NCBI RefSeq assembly: GCF_029784165.1
Contig: NC_073694.1
Span: forward strand, 79,627,497-79,691,496
Direction of reading: 5' to 3'
DNA from: Wyeomyia smithii
Taxonomy: Eukaryota; Arthropoda; Insecta; Diptera; Culicidae
DNA: 64,000 bases
A model generated the notes under the pieces. That model was not told the origin of the DNA. It made no database searches and saw only the letters and a program-made list of their open reading frames with translations. The position numbers and the translations under genes were made by a program. The first letter of the stretch is position 1. Each line of letters begins with the position of its first letter. Below, one piece after another: positions 46,690 to 57,049 of the stretch.

Positions 46690-47277
46690 CGGTTCAGGAG
46701 ATTGTGTCGACCTCCAGAGAGAGGTACGTTATAGCCAAAGTGGATGGAGTATTCTACTGCAGTTGCTATGCTCCGCCAAGTTGGTCTACCGAAACGTTCG
46801 CACAGATGGTCGATCAAGCAACCGTGGCACTGACGGGCGACCGTGGCAACCGTGGCCGTTGGTGGTTGCGGGCGACTTCAACGCTTGAGCTGTCGAGTGG
46901 GGAAGTCGCTGTACAAACCAGAGGGGCCAGGTCTTGTTGGAAGCTTTGGCAAAGCTCAACTTAGACTTGGCTAACGTTGGTACAAAATGCACCTACAGTA
47001 GAAATGGTGCGGAAATGATTATCGATGTGACGTTCTGCAGCCCGGGACTGATCACGAACTGGAGGGTAGATGACAGCTACACGAATAGCGACCACCAATC
47101 GGTCCGCTATGAGGTAGGCGTGCGGGAGCAAGCAGCGAGTAGGGCCAATATTCCATCCTTCTACGGCTGGAAAACATTGCATTTCGATGCAGATGTTTTT
47201 GGGCAGGCAATTAGATGGAAGCACGAAGGGGGTGAACCGCTCCCGGGTGTGGACCATCTAAATTCGATACTGTCATA
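46690..47277 (+). pseudogene. R1-clade endonuclease (APE) domain, broken
   Basis: Reads ERYVIAKVDGVFYCSCYAPP, then in another frame VAGDFNA-stop-AVEWGSR. The TGA falls where Trp is usual (GDFNAWA). LLEALAKLNLDLANVGT, MIIDVTFCSP and the SDHQ-like NSDHQSVRYEV follow. The SDH motif closes an APE-type endonuclease, which nicks target DNA. The N-terminal catalytic motifs are missing because of 5' truncation, and there is at least one frameshift near 46840-46880. Confidence 0.75.
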
Positions 47278-49100
47278 GGCGTGCGACGCCACGATGCCCA
47301 GGTCTCGTCCGCCTAGAGAGGGTAGACCACCGACATACTGGTGGAGCGAAACGATAGCGGGCCTACGCAGTGCATGCCTCCGTGCATGACGGAGGATGCA
47401 ACGCGCACGTTCCGACGAGCAAAGAGCGGAACGCGGTGCCGCATTCAGATCCGCTAAGGCAACGCTTAAGAGCGCAATCAGAGCCAGTAAATGAGCCTGT
47501 TTCGAACGACTCTGTGCCAGTGCCAATTCGAACTCGTGGGGTGACGCCTACAGGATCGTTATGACCAAGACTAGAGGTGTGCTAGCCCCGGCCGAACAAT
47601 CACCAGCGATGCTAGAAACGATCATTCAGGGCCTCTTCCCAAGTCACGAACCAAGTCCCTGGCCTCCGGCTGACGAGTCACCACCAACCGTGAGTGACGG
47701 CAGCCGTGCAGAGGCAGACGATCCGGTAAGGGTGACAGAAGATGAATTGATCGAGATCGCAAACTCCCTGAAGGTAGGCAAGGCTCCGGGACCAGACGGA
47801 ATCCCGAACTTGGCCATCAAGACGGCCATCAAAGAAGCCCCCGGGTTGTTCAGGGCGGTCATGCAGAAATGCCTCGACGACTGCCTCTTCCCGGACGTGA
47901 GGAAGCGCCAGAGGCTGGTGCTGTTGCCGAAGGTTGGGAAACCACCAGGTGACCCATCGGCATACAGACCAATCTGCCTGCTGGGCACGGCGGGCAAGGT
48001 GCTTGAGAGGGTAATCCTCAATAGACTGGTGAAATATACAGAAAGTGAGAACGGTCTATCAAGCAACCAGTTCGGTTTTCGAAAAGGTAGGTCCACGGTG
48101 GATGCAATTCTCTCCGTCACCAGAACGGCTGAGGTTGCAATCCAATGCAAAAGGAGGGGCATTCGTTACTGCGCGATCGTCACGCTCAACGTGAAAAACG
48201 CGTTTAACAGTGCCAGCTGGGACTCCATAGCCTTAGCGCTACAGAGTCTCAGAGTGCCGACACCGCTGTACAAGATTCTGGCTAACTACTTTCAGAATCG
48301 AGTGCTAGTGTATAACACAAACGAGGGTCAGAAAAGCGTTCCGGTTACCGCAGGTGTACCGCAAGGTTCCAGCCTGGGTCCGGTACTGTGGAACGCCATG
48401 CATGACGGCGTGTTAAAACTAACACTCCCTCCAGGGGTGGTGATCGTGGGCTTCGCCGACGACATAACTCTTGAGGTCTATGGCGAGTCAATTAGAGAGG
48501 TAGAGTTAGAGGCCGCGCTATCAATACGCGTAGTGGAAGACTGGATGCAATCCAGGAAACTGGAGCGAGCGCACCATCAGACTGAAGTTATTGTTGTAAA
48601 TAACAGAAAGTCGGAGCAGGAGGCATCGATTAGTGCTGGTGCATGCACTATCGCCTCAAAACGCTCGCTGAAGCTCCTGGGGGTTATGATCGACGACAAG
48701 CTCACGTTCGGGAGCCACGTCGATTGTACCTGCAAGAAAGCTTCCATGGCTGTGGCAGCGCTATCTCGCATGATGGCAAACAGCTCGGCGGTCCGTAGCA
48801 GCAGGCGCAAAGTCCTTGCTAGCGTGACCACGTCCATACTCAGGTATGGAGGACCAGTGTGGTCCAAGGTATTGAGTACCTCGTGCCATCGCGGCAAACT
48901 CGAGAGTACGTACAGACTAATATACCTAAGGGTCGCGTGCGCATACCGAACAGTGTCGTACGAGGCGGTTTGCGTCCTGGCTGGCACGATGCCCATCAGC
49001 ATGATCGTCAAAGAGGATGTAGAGTGCTTCGACCAACGCGACACGAGGGGTATACGCAACACCATACGGTCACCTTCAATGGCCAGGTGGCAGCGGGAGT

Positions 49101-50853
49101 TAGGTTTTTAAATAGTTTATTTGACACGGCACGATACAATTTATGTTTAACTGAGCCAAGTACATTTTTTTTTAATTCTAAATTAGCAGGGAAAAGAGGG
49201 AGGCCTTTTTTTTATTCTCGCGGCCGACTACGAGCTAGTGGGGATTTAAGGTGAGAGGAGGGGTGTTACAATTTTGTTTTTAACTATTTTATATTACAGA
49301 ATGTATTCATTTGTACGTGGCTAACCAGTGGTGTTCTATTTGAGCAGTTTTGGTCTGAGGTGTCTGCGTAAACATAGAGATGCCGAGTCTTCGTTTTAGT
49401 GTCTCCAGCCGGGTGTATCATTCTCTTTCAGTTTGTGACAGAAATTGTATTCTAGCAAATAGATAAAAGAAATCAAATTTTAATGCCAGCATTTTTTTTA
49501 AACCCGTATAGCTGTGTCATGTACTGGAGATCACCGCTTCCCAGAATGTCTCTAACGGGTACGTTCGGTTGTTTTCCTCGGGCCCGAAGGGAATCTATAA
49601 GCTCAGACCTAACACCACAGTATTCGGTACACGACCAAACAACATGCTCGATGTCATGGAAGCCATCGCCACAAACGCAGTGATTACTGTCTACAAGCCC
49701 TATACGAAAGAGATGCGTGTTTAACGTATAGTGATTGGACATAAGTCTGGACATCACGCGAATGAAGTCCCGACCTACATCCAACCCCTTGAACCATGCT
49801 TTCGTCGATACCTTAGGAAAAATGGAATGTAGCCACCGTCCCAGTTCATCTGAGTTCCATGATGATTGCCAACTGTTGAGTGTTCTCTGACGCAAAATGC
49901 TATAAAATTCATCATAAGCAATTGGTCTTACATAAATATCGCCATCAATAGCACCCACCTTAGCTAAAGCGTCAGCCTTTTCATTACCCGGAATGGAACA
50001 ATGAGAAGGGACCCACGCTAAGGTAACCCGGTAATTTTTATCTGTTAAAGCACTTAAAAACCGCCGTATTTTCCCCAGGAAATACGGGGTGTGCTTCACA
50101 GTCTTCATCGATCGCAGAGCCTCAATGGCACTGAGACTATCTGTGAAGATGAAGTAGTGGTCTATGGGTAGGGTTTCGATGATTCCAAGAGAGTACTGAA
50201 TAGCAGCAAGTTCTGCGACGTACACGGAAGCAGGAGCATCGAGTTTGTAGGAGGCGGTAAAATTTTCGTGGAAAACACCGAAGCCAGTGGACTCATCTAG
50301 ATTAGATCCGTCAGTGTAAAACCTTTTATCATAACTCACATGTTTAAACTTATTGGAAAAAATCTTAGGGATCTCTTGGGGTCGCAATTGATCCGGGATA
50401 CCAGAAATGTCTTGTTTCATGGTGGTGTCGAAGAATATAGCATTATTAGAAGTATCTAAAAGTGCGACATTGGAGGAATCGTATGAAGAAGGATTAATAT
50501 CTTGAGCCATATAGTCAAAATATAAAGTCATAAATCTGGATTGAGATTGAAGGTCGACCAACCTCTCGAAATTTTCAATTACTAATGGGTTCATAACTGT
50601 GCATCGAATTAGCAACCGGTAAGAGAGATTCCAAAAACGATGTTTCAACGGAAGAATACCCGCTAGCACTTCAAGACTCATCTTATGGGTCGACTGCATG
50701 CAACCTAAGGCAATACGCAAACAACGATACTGTATTCGTTCCAGTTTGATCAAATGTGTGTTTGCTGCGGAGCGGAAGCAGAAACACCCGTACTCAACTA
50801 CAGACAATATCGTTGTTTGGTAAAGCCTTAGAAGGTCTCCTGGGTGGGCTCCC
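49101..50853 (-). mobile_element. I-group retrotransposon, 5'-truncated, inserted in the R1 ORF2
   Basis: A 12-bp target duplication GGCAGCGGGAGT lies at 49089-49100 and 50854-50865. The element is on the minus strand. Its 5' truncation falls inside the RT thumb (GAHPGDLLRLYQTT), and its 3' end is at 49101 (minus: CTATTTAAAAACCTA). The protein is clearly diverged from the copies at 24104 and 58950, so this is another subfamily. Confidence 0.88.
49473..50853 (-). pseudogene. I-group ORF2 C-terminal part: RNase H and zinc tail
   Basis: From the truncation, GAHPGDLLRLYQTTILSVVE is followed by an uninterrupted frame. RNase H: FYTDGSNLDESTGFG (Asp), VAELAAIQYSL (Glu), FIFTDSLSAIEAL (Asp) and VPSHCSIPGNEKADALAK (His, Asp). 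The zinc motif is NHCVCGDGFHDIEHVVWSC. The tail ends KKNAGIKI. An upstream ATG lies in the R1 sequence, so the first 15 residues of the open frame are chimeric antisense R1 and not part of the protein. RT catalytic motifs are missing. Confidence 0.85.
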
Positions 50854-51434
50854 GGCAGCGGGAGTGGTCCAACACTACAAAAGGTAGATGGACACACCGA
50901 CTCATTCCAGAGTTAGCATGCTGGATTAATAGGCGCCATGGGGAAGTAACCTTCCATCTGACACAGATCCTGTCAGGCCATGGCTGCTTTAGGCAGTACC
51001 TGCATAGGTTCGGGTACGCCGAGTCCCCTATGTGCCCCGCTTTTACGGGTGCGGAAGAAAGCGTGGAGCATGTGTTCTTCACATGTCTGCGTTTCGAGCG
51101 GGTACGGTACGAAATGCTGGCAATAAGCGGGATGGACACCACGCCAGAGAACATCGTGCGTAGGATGTGCGGAAATAGGGAAATCTGGGATGCGGTCATC
51201 ACGGCCGCATCACAGATCGTTAGTATTTTGCAGGGCACCAATCGACGGGAAACCATCGATGTGCCCCAGATAGTTAACGGTTAACTAACTGGCCTGTATA
51301 GGCTGCTCTGCTACCCATAGCGGTAAGTGCAAAAAGCACGACGGGCCCTCTCCCTGAAGTAATGCCTAACGGCGGTCCCGGGGAGACCAAGGGCTTTAGC
51401 TGTTCAGCTTAAGGTTGCTCAGCATGGGTAAAAG

Positions 51435-51700
51435 CAGTTTGACAAGCTGAGCGTTTTTATATGGATATGTGTACTTATCCGTAGATATTTGAATGTGTCA
51501 ATGTATGTTTGTATATGTGTGGATGTTTGGTTTTGAATATTCAGTAAAGTTGTGTTGTTGGCTACCAACAATTTATTATTTGGAGTGGAACATGATTCTA
51601 GTAGAAATTATCAATCTGTATATTTTTCTAAGAATTGATGGTGCGAATCTATTTTAACAAATAAAATTGGTATTAGAAAAAAAGTTCGTATTGATATATT
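51435..51700 (+). repeat. Rep-A continuation and Rep-C-like end
   Basis: CAGTTTGACAAGCTGAGCGT continues the interrupted Rep-A copy. TG-rich sequence and AATCTATTTTAACAAATAAA follow, as at 20950-20990. Confidence 0.5.
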
Positions 51701-51871
51701 TCAGAAACGTGATAAAATCGAAATACTTCACGTGATAAATTTGAGAGTGATAAAACGGAAACGTGCAAATAACCAACCGTGATATAATCGACATGTCACT
51801 GTACGTGGAATTTCTTGACTGACATAATCAACAATGCTTACAATTTATTGTTAAAATTCTTCTATTCACAG

Positions 51872-52118
51872 ATCAAACTGGATTACGACAGTTTAAATGA
51901 CCAACAAACAGAGCATAGTCAGGAAGTATCAGGTAATCCGGTTTTGAACATATGTATACATTCATTATTCAAAACCATGAAAGCTTTTTTGACAGAATGG
52001 GACACCGGCTGGGCGGAAGGACCGGAGAAAATGATCGTGGAAGTCCGTGAAACAGCGACTAATTCCTTCAGTCTACTAGAAACGAGCACTGTATATAATT
52101 TTACGGATACTGTAAATG
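51872..52118 (+). CDS. Candidate internal exon of an unidentified gene
   Basis: A 247-bp open segment is bounded by a strong acceptor (TTCTTCTATTCACAG|ATC) and donor (AATG|GTAAGAG). It reads IKLDYDSLNDQQTEHSQEVS, LNICIHSLFKTMKAFLTEWD, TGWAEGPEKMIVEVRETATN and SFSLLETSTVYNFTDTVN. Composition is balanced and unlike the surrounding repeats, and no TE motif is recognised. The frame enters at phase 0 and leaves at phase 1. It could be one exon of a host gene whose long introns hold the TEs, or part of an unrecognised transposon gene. I cannot name the family. Confidence 0.45.
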
Positions 52119-52490
52119 GTAAGAGAAAATAACGATATTCACTTGACATCTACACCTTACCGTTTCCTAGAGTTGTAGCGAATAGCTCTAAACTGATTGC
52201 GCGATTTTTCATTACTCTTTTTAATCCCAATCAACAACATAAAGAAACAAAAACTACTTATTTTGGTTTATATACCAGCCTTATTCACTAACGTTAAAGT
52301 AAGTTTGAGTAGAAGTATTCCAACTCATCAATTCAATTCAAAAGAAAATCTATCTAAGTCATCGTCGTTCCACAGATTCTATAGGCTAAAGATGTCATTA
52401 TGTGTTACAAGCAAGGATGAAAATTATCACTCGCGTTCATTTTTTTCGCAAGCCGATAGCTCATCTAATAAGAACAATTCTGAACAACTT
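52119..52490. other. No feature recognised
   Basis: AT-rich. If 51872-52118 is an exon, this is intron sequence. Confidence 0.45.
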
Positions 52491-52494
52491 TGTA

Positions 52495-53257
52495 CACACC
52501 AAAATCTGAAAAGAATTTTCAGCAAAAAAAAACACTGGAAAAAATCAGTAAAAATATTCTTGCTGATTATCAGCATTCAGAATTCTGTTTGCCGGAAATC
52601 AGTAAATTGCTGGTAATTGCTGAATTTCTAGCAACTCCATTCGTCAAACTGTCAGAACAATTGCCATTTTGTGCGTAAAAATTGAACAAAATTATAGAGA
52701 AATAAAAATGAACTTATAAGCGTATGTATCATGGATGTGAAATTCAAAAATGCCTTGCATGCGCTTAAGTAGAATAATTGTGATATAATAAAGTGTTTGA
52801 TAAGTTAATTTTCAGTCTTTTCTAGGGATTTGGGAATATGGGCAATATACTGTAATACGTCTTCTGCTACCAATTAGTGGAAGGTTATGTCGATGGACTA
52901 CAAAGACATTTGAAAGTTCATACTGATAATTCAGATTTAAAGTCAGATAACTTTAAAATAAATATTCGCAATGTAAAACATTTGTTTTAATAAAATAACA
53001 AAAAACGAAAGAACATTCTGTGTGTTGTCTAACTTTTGCTGAGATAGGTACATCAGCAAATTCATGTCAAATGCTCAAATGCTGAACAGGCAGCAATTTA
53101 TTCAAACAACTGATTTTCAGCAAAATGGTGTCAAAAATTTGACGTTTCGATTTGCTGATCGTTTCAGCGTGAAAGTTTGCTAATATCATAGCTGATTTTC
53201 CAGCATGTAGAATATCAGCAAAATTTTGCTGGTTTCCAGCAATAAAAATTTAGTGTG
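52495..53257. mobile_element. TA-flanked TIR element rich in CAGCAAA motifs
   Basis: The ends CACACCAAAATCTG and (reverse complement of the right end) CACACTAAATTTTTATTGCT are imperfect TIRs flanked by TA (52493-52494 and 53258-53259). Inside both ends, TTTCAGCAAA/TTTGCTGGTTTCCAGC motifs repeat. TA flanks fit Tc1/mariner-type elements, but a 2-bp flank is weak evidence. There is no transposase. Confidence 0.5.
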
Positions 53258-53260
53258 TAA

Positions 53261-53473
53261 GATGAACTTGAAGTCCTCAACTAAGTACTACAACTTTGTC
53301 GAAGAGAGTATTGCTCGTACTCAAACACCGGAGCTGTGAGAGGACATTCTGGCAAATTTTTGCGATAACTATCACGATCGCGATAATTTTCTTAAATCTG
53401 CTCTCGGTGTTTGAGTGCGGGCAATACTCTCTTCGACAAAGTTATAGTACTACTTGAGGACTTTAAGTTCGTC
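53261..53473. repeat. Inverted repeat with ~75-bp arms
   Basis: GACTTTAAGTTCGTC-type text at 53459-53473 is the reverse complement of GATGAACTTGAAGTC at 53261. Pairing continues through TTTGTCGAAGAGAGTATTGC and CTCAAACACCG to about 53335 and 53398, leaving a ~62-bp centre. It is probably a small MITE; no target duplication is clear. Confidence 0.65.
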
Positions 53474-53506
53474 ATATAAAGTTGCTCAAAAATGCACTTA
53501 TCAAAT

Positions 53507-54093
53507 GAGCAATTCTCGCTGAAACTGTCCCACTGGTGACATGAGGTCTTTAAAAAAGTATATTTTATTCTAAATGATTGCAAGTAGTGAAAAAATGAGA
53601 AAACCACTTTGGTTAGGTCATATTGATCATCAGGCACAAATCGGTTAAACGATTTTAGAAAAATTGAATTTTGAGCAATTCTTGGTCTGGTTTTTATCTA
53701 TTTTTCTTGAATTTGTCATTGAACCCCCTGCAACCAACATATCGTTTTAAAGAGGAATGATAGAGCTTTCATTTGAAGTAGAGAAAAAATGGCCGCCATC
53801 TTGGATTTTATCATAAAAACATGGTTTTGAGCAAGTTCGCAACCACCGATTTTAAATCTGACATCACCATTGGAAAGCTGAGAAAAAAATGCTTTCAGAT
53901 ACATTCGAAAAATTAGGTGAGCATTGAGTTTACCTTGCCATTCAGATCACTTTTCGAAATCGAGCTTCAGTTCACAGTTTCATCTACTCAACAACAGTTT
54001 CAACAGTTTCACTACTTTCAATCATTTAGACATAAAAAATACTTTTTTAAAGACCTCATGTCACCAGTGGGACGGTTTCAGCGAGAATTGCTC
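53507..54093. mobile_element. Rep-E short form with 56-bp TIRs
   Basis: The left end GAGCAATTCTCGCTGAAACT is reverse-complemented at the right with only one or two differences over about 56 bp (GGTGACATGAGGTCTTTAAA). AAAT flanks it at 53503-53506 and 54094-54097. Its interior shares CCGCCATCTTGGAT, CAACCACCGATTTTAA and CCATTGGAAAGCTGAGAAAA with the left arm of the 5847 element, so they are one family. It is non-coding. Confidence 0.78.
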
Positions 54094-54179
54094 AAATGAG
54101 CTACCGGCTTACGAGAAAAATAAGAGTGAATGATAATTTACATCCTTGGTTACAAGTATTTTTGACGTAAAACTACATT

Positions 54180-55612
54180 TCTTAGAAAGTTCAGTTACAT
54201 TCTCGGCTACATAGGGATGTAAAATGAAAAGCTAAAACCGAAAAAAGTGAAAAAGATGTCCAATTTCAAATGGTTATAAACCGGTTAGTTATTGATGGAT
54301 TTCCTTCGTTCTTGCAGCAATAGATTGGATTCTATGATTCTTCCCAAATGCAGAAAATTGTAATTTTATTATTCAAACTGTTTTACTATTCAAATTGTCA
54401 AGCCTTGCCAAAACGAAAAATTCGACCTCTGATTGGTCGAGGTTCCCAAGCACGGTCGACAGAATTATAGACCTAGTAAGTCGGAATGTACTACATGGCT
54501 CATATAAGAGCCTGTTTCAGCCGAAACTACTCATATTATTTCCAGACAGCGGCAACAGCAGTCCTTCCTTAGCAGTTGCAGCGGGTATCAGCATCGATAG
54601 TAGCAGGGCCAGCTGGTGCAGCGGCACTTCCTTTAGTAAAATGCTGTTTGTGTGATAGCGGGCACTACTAAATGCATTCAATGAAAAGTTGCCTCATTTT
54701 GACAACACACCAACGTTCTGGAAAGCTGGCGTTCAAAATACATGAGCCGTCTAGTTTTGAGTGTTAAAACAACTTTTCCTTGTGTTATCTATCACAAGGA
54801 ATATCTTATTTGCGCTGTCAGTGATAACGCAAAGATGTGATCGGCATCTTATCCGATATTGAGTTAAACAACAAATTGTCCTTCCAGGACGAAATAAATA
54901 CCTAATTAAAGAGTTAATATTTTCTCTTAAATTAATTTATATCTTTTAATTTGGAACAGTTATAAATTTGACTTCATCTCCGTGTCTCAGAACGTACTGA
55001 ATTATCTTTTCCTTTAGTAATCAGCACAACACCCGAACTGCTTTTATTATCTGCATAAGCCTAATATGTCAACTCTCGTTGAAGCGTAAATTTCGATGGA
55101 TTTGGTTGGCCGTTATATGATTGCTTTCTCAAGCGCGGTCGACAGAATTATAGACCTAGTAATTCGGAATGTACTATTTGGCCTATACTATAAGAGCCTG
55201 TTTCCGCCGAAACTGCTCATATTAGTTTTAGACAGCGACTTCCTTACAATCCTAACAGCAGCTGTGGCAGTAGAGTGACATCAGCAGCGACATTTGGCCT
55301 AGCTGGTGCAACGGCACTTCCTTTAGTAAAAGCTACCTTTGTGCAGTAGCGAGCAGCATCAGTAGTAGGTACATCAGCCGGTACTTCCTCTAATGAAAAG
55401 CTGCCGCATTTTGACAACACACAAACGTTTTGGAACGCTGGTTTTCCAAGTATATGGGCCGTCAGTATTAAAACAGCATTCAACAATGTTATCAGAAAAA
55501 TGCCTTGATCTCCTCTGTCGGGGTAGCACACAGATGCGATCAATGTTAAATCCGATATGAAATCGAACAATAACAGTCCTTATAAGGACAACAAACAATT
55601 TGTTGAAGATTT
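54180..55612 (-). mobile_element. Rep-D, reverse orientation, tandem pair
   Basis: 54180-54545 is the reverse complement of the Rep-D 3' block (GGCTACATAGGGATG...GACCTCTGATTGGTCGAGG). A downstream unit (54420-54900) is repeated at 55090-55610: ATAGACCTAGTAA, TATAAGAGCCTGTTTC, GGCACTTCCTTTAGTAAAA, CATTTTGACAACACAC. Each unit ends in a small hairpin, GTCCTTCCAGGAC (about 54880) and GTCCTTATAAGGAC (about 55576). Frames within it are short and show no domain. Confidence 0.6.
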
Positions 55613-56111
55613 AATATTTTCTCGTTTTGCGCTGGAATTAAAAATAAAATGTTATTTCAATCTGCATGCACTTTCACTGTTGAAACTTGTTTGCGTTGTA
55701 TAGTGTTTGTTTCATTCCTGTTCAGTGTTGTAGGTGCAAACTAATAATCGGTAGCACTTCAACTCCTCTTTTGCATAAAATTTTAAACATATTCAATACA
55801 AGTAATGCAACGAACAACCTTATGTAGTTCTACGTCAACCTTGCGGTCGTGGCTTTGCATACAACCCTTGTGATTTTTTCCCTCAATCATGACTAGTTCT
55901 TTGAAGAATGCTTGTGTAAAAAAGTATTGATGATAAAATATACTTATAGAGCCAGATTACTGTTTGATTACTGTGATGTCTTGAGTAAAATTATAAATAC
56001 TTGTTTTGTCTCTCCGAAAAAATACACACCGTAAGAAAATTTTTTAGAGGAAAAGAAATAAAAGTCTCAAATACGTAATAGAAAAAAATTAAAATTTAGC
56101 CCTCTTAATTG
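55613..56111. other. Mostly unassigned; contains reversed Rep-D leader
   Basis: At about 55828-55872 GTAGTTCTACGTCAACCTTG...TTTGCATACAACC is the reverse complement of the Rep-D leader and a variant TIR (TTGACGTAGAACTAC). Nothing else is recognised. Confidence 0.45.
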
Positions 56112-56749
56112 AAGCTAGGTAGGAAATTATGCGGTCGGTTGTTTACCGTACCATGTCTAGGGTTTTTGGGAAGAAGATTGAATAGTCATGAAGGGTGGTT
56201 ACCTGTATCTTTGTTGAGAAGCGTGGAAGAGTGTTGTTTATAAATTTTTAAACTTTCAGCTACTTCTTATTTCCGTAAATTATTAACGGACGGAGCAGGT
56301 GAATGCTATCTGAAGTTAGTGGATGTTCCTCGTTCAAAATATGTTCAGCCACTTTTGATTTGAAGAGGTGTGGTGAAGCATTTTTTGAAACTTTACTTGT
56401 TTTTGTGACTTCTGTGAAATGTTCTTTGAAACGTATACCTAGATTACGTTTAGTTTGTCCAATGTAAACCATATCAAAGTGACTGCATGCAATTTTATAA
56501 ATTCCAGCTTTGTTCAGAGTATCGGGGGTCTTCGGGGTGTTCAGGGCAATAGGGTCTTCGGTAGACCCCAATTTTGTTTTGAGTTGGGTGTTTCTACTAG
56601 TGCAGACAATATTCATCCCAAATTTTCTAAATTTTAAACGAAGTGGGCGTGTCGAGTTGAATCATACTTTCATTATAACCATTTAGTTTGACAATTGCGA
56701 AAATATATGGTACGGTAAGCAACCGACCGCAGAATTCCCTACCTTACTT
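56112..56749 (-). mobile_element. Penelope-like element, truncated, between inverted flanks
   Basis: A GIY-YIG nuclease frame (56260-56664) lies between inverted flanks of about 43 bp. The right side has GGTACGGTAAGCAACCGACC, and the left side carries its reverse complement (GGTCGGTTGTTTACCGTACC), with pairing extending into CCTACCT. Penelope-like retroelements encode RT fused to a C-terminal GIY-YIG endonuclease and often carry complex or inverted terminal repeats, so the arrangement fits. RT is absent. Confidence 0.75.
56260..56664 (-). pseudogene. GIY-YIG endonuclease of a Penelope-like element (5' truncated)
   Basis: The frame opens just after a TGA near 56665 and reads RPLRLKFRKFGMNIVCTSRN. 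The linker LKTKLGSTEDPI and the nuclease core KAGIYKIACSHFDMVYIGQT (GIY...YIG) follow, then KRNLGIRFKEHF (catalytic Arg and Glu region) and KVAEHILNEEHPLT. The Gly-Ile-Tyr/Tyr-Ile-Gly pair, the Arg in the following helix and the late Glu-His block are all present, so the domain looks complete. It would cut DNA to prime reverse transcription. The ATG at 56616 is internal to the conserved frame, so it is not a natural start. Confidence 0.85.
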
Positions 56750-56929
56750 TAACAGGGCTGGTAGCAGGTCTCTTTTTAGAGACTTGGTCTCTATTTTAAA
56801 GCTAGTACCTAAAAAGTCTCTTGTTTCAACGAAAGATCTCTAAAGTCTCTTTTTTCTTCTAAAATGGTCTCTTTTTCACCTAAAAGTCTTTTTTTATTTC
56901 TCGTTCAAATTATCAGACGATGTTGGAAG

Positions 56930-57038
56930 GAGTATCTGTTGTGCTACAGGAAATGACATCACAAATAAGGACGTCCGACACAATTCAAGAAAATATCCAG
57001 AAATGCTTTTATGTAATGCAGAAGCAAATCCCAGGTAC
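56930..57038 (+). CDS. Weak candidate exon
   Basis: Bounded by CAAATTATCAG|ACG and CCCAG|GTACATT. It reads TMLEGVSVVLQEMTSQIRTS then DTIQENIQKCFYVMQKQIPG, a helical, coiled-coil-like stretch. There is no family I recognise. It directly abuts the SINE at 57050 and may be a remnant of an unknown TE gene. Confidence 0.25.
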
Positions 57039-57049
57039 ATTCCGTTTTG

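Larger units (their letters stand above)
47561..51284 (+). pseudogene. R1-clade ORF2 reverse transcriptase, split by insertion, motif A Asp to Asn
   Basis: From about 47561 the frame reads GKAPGPDGIPNLAIK (RT entry), YRPICLLGTAGKVLE, GLSSNQFGFRKGRST, VTLNVKNAFNSASWDS, AGVPQGSSLGPVL and VGFADDITLE. The usual motif-A aspartate (LDVKNAF) is Asn here (codon AAC), which should abolish catalysis. The ORF is interrupted after ARWQRE at 49100 and resumes at 50854 (WQREWSNTTKGRW), ending with the zinc tail ESPMCPAFTGAEESVEHVFF and a stop at 51282. No RNase H domain is seen, as expected for R1. Confidence 0.88.
46683..51434 (+). mobile_element. R1-clade non-LTR retrotransposon, 5'-truncated, with nested I-group insertion
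   Basis: The target duplication CAGTTTGACAAGCT lies at 46668-46681 and 51435-51448 inside Rep-A. The element begins within the endonuclease domain and runs through RT and a C-terminal zinc motif to a GC-rich 3' UTR without a poly-A tail (ends GCTCAGCATGGGTAAAAG). Subtracting the nested element (49101-50853, with one duplication) leaves about 3.0 kb. The lack of A-tail and the motif order fit the R1 clade. Confidence 0.85.

Noticed and set aside
50854..50897. N-terminal 15 residues of the frame starting at 50897 (minus)
   Set aside because: They are antisense R1 sequence upstream of the insertion boundary; the true I-group sequence starts at 50853.
54560..55340. Histone H1-like gene remnant
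   Set aside because: Ala-rich fragments and a TATA-like block are suggestive, but no frame longer than a few dozen codons and no globular-domain motif could be found.
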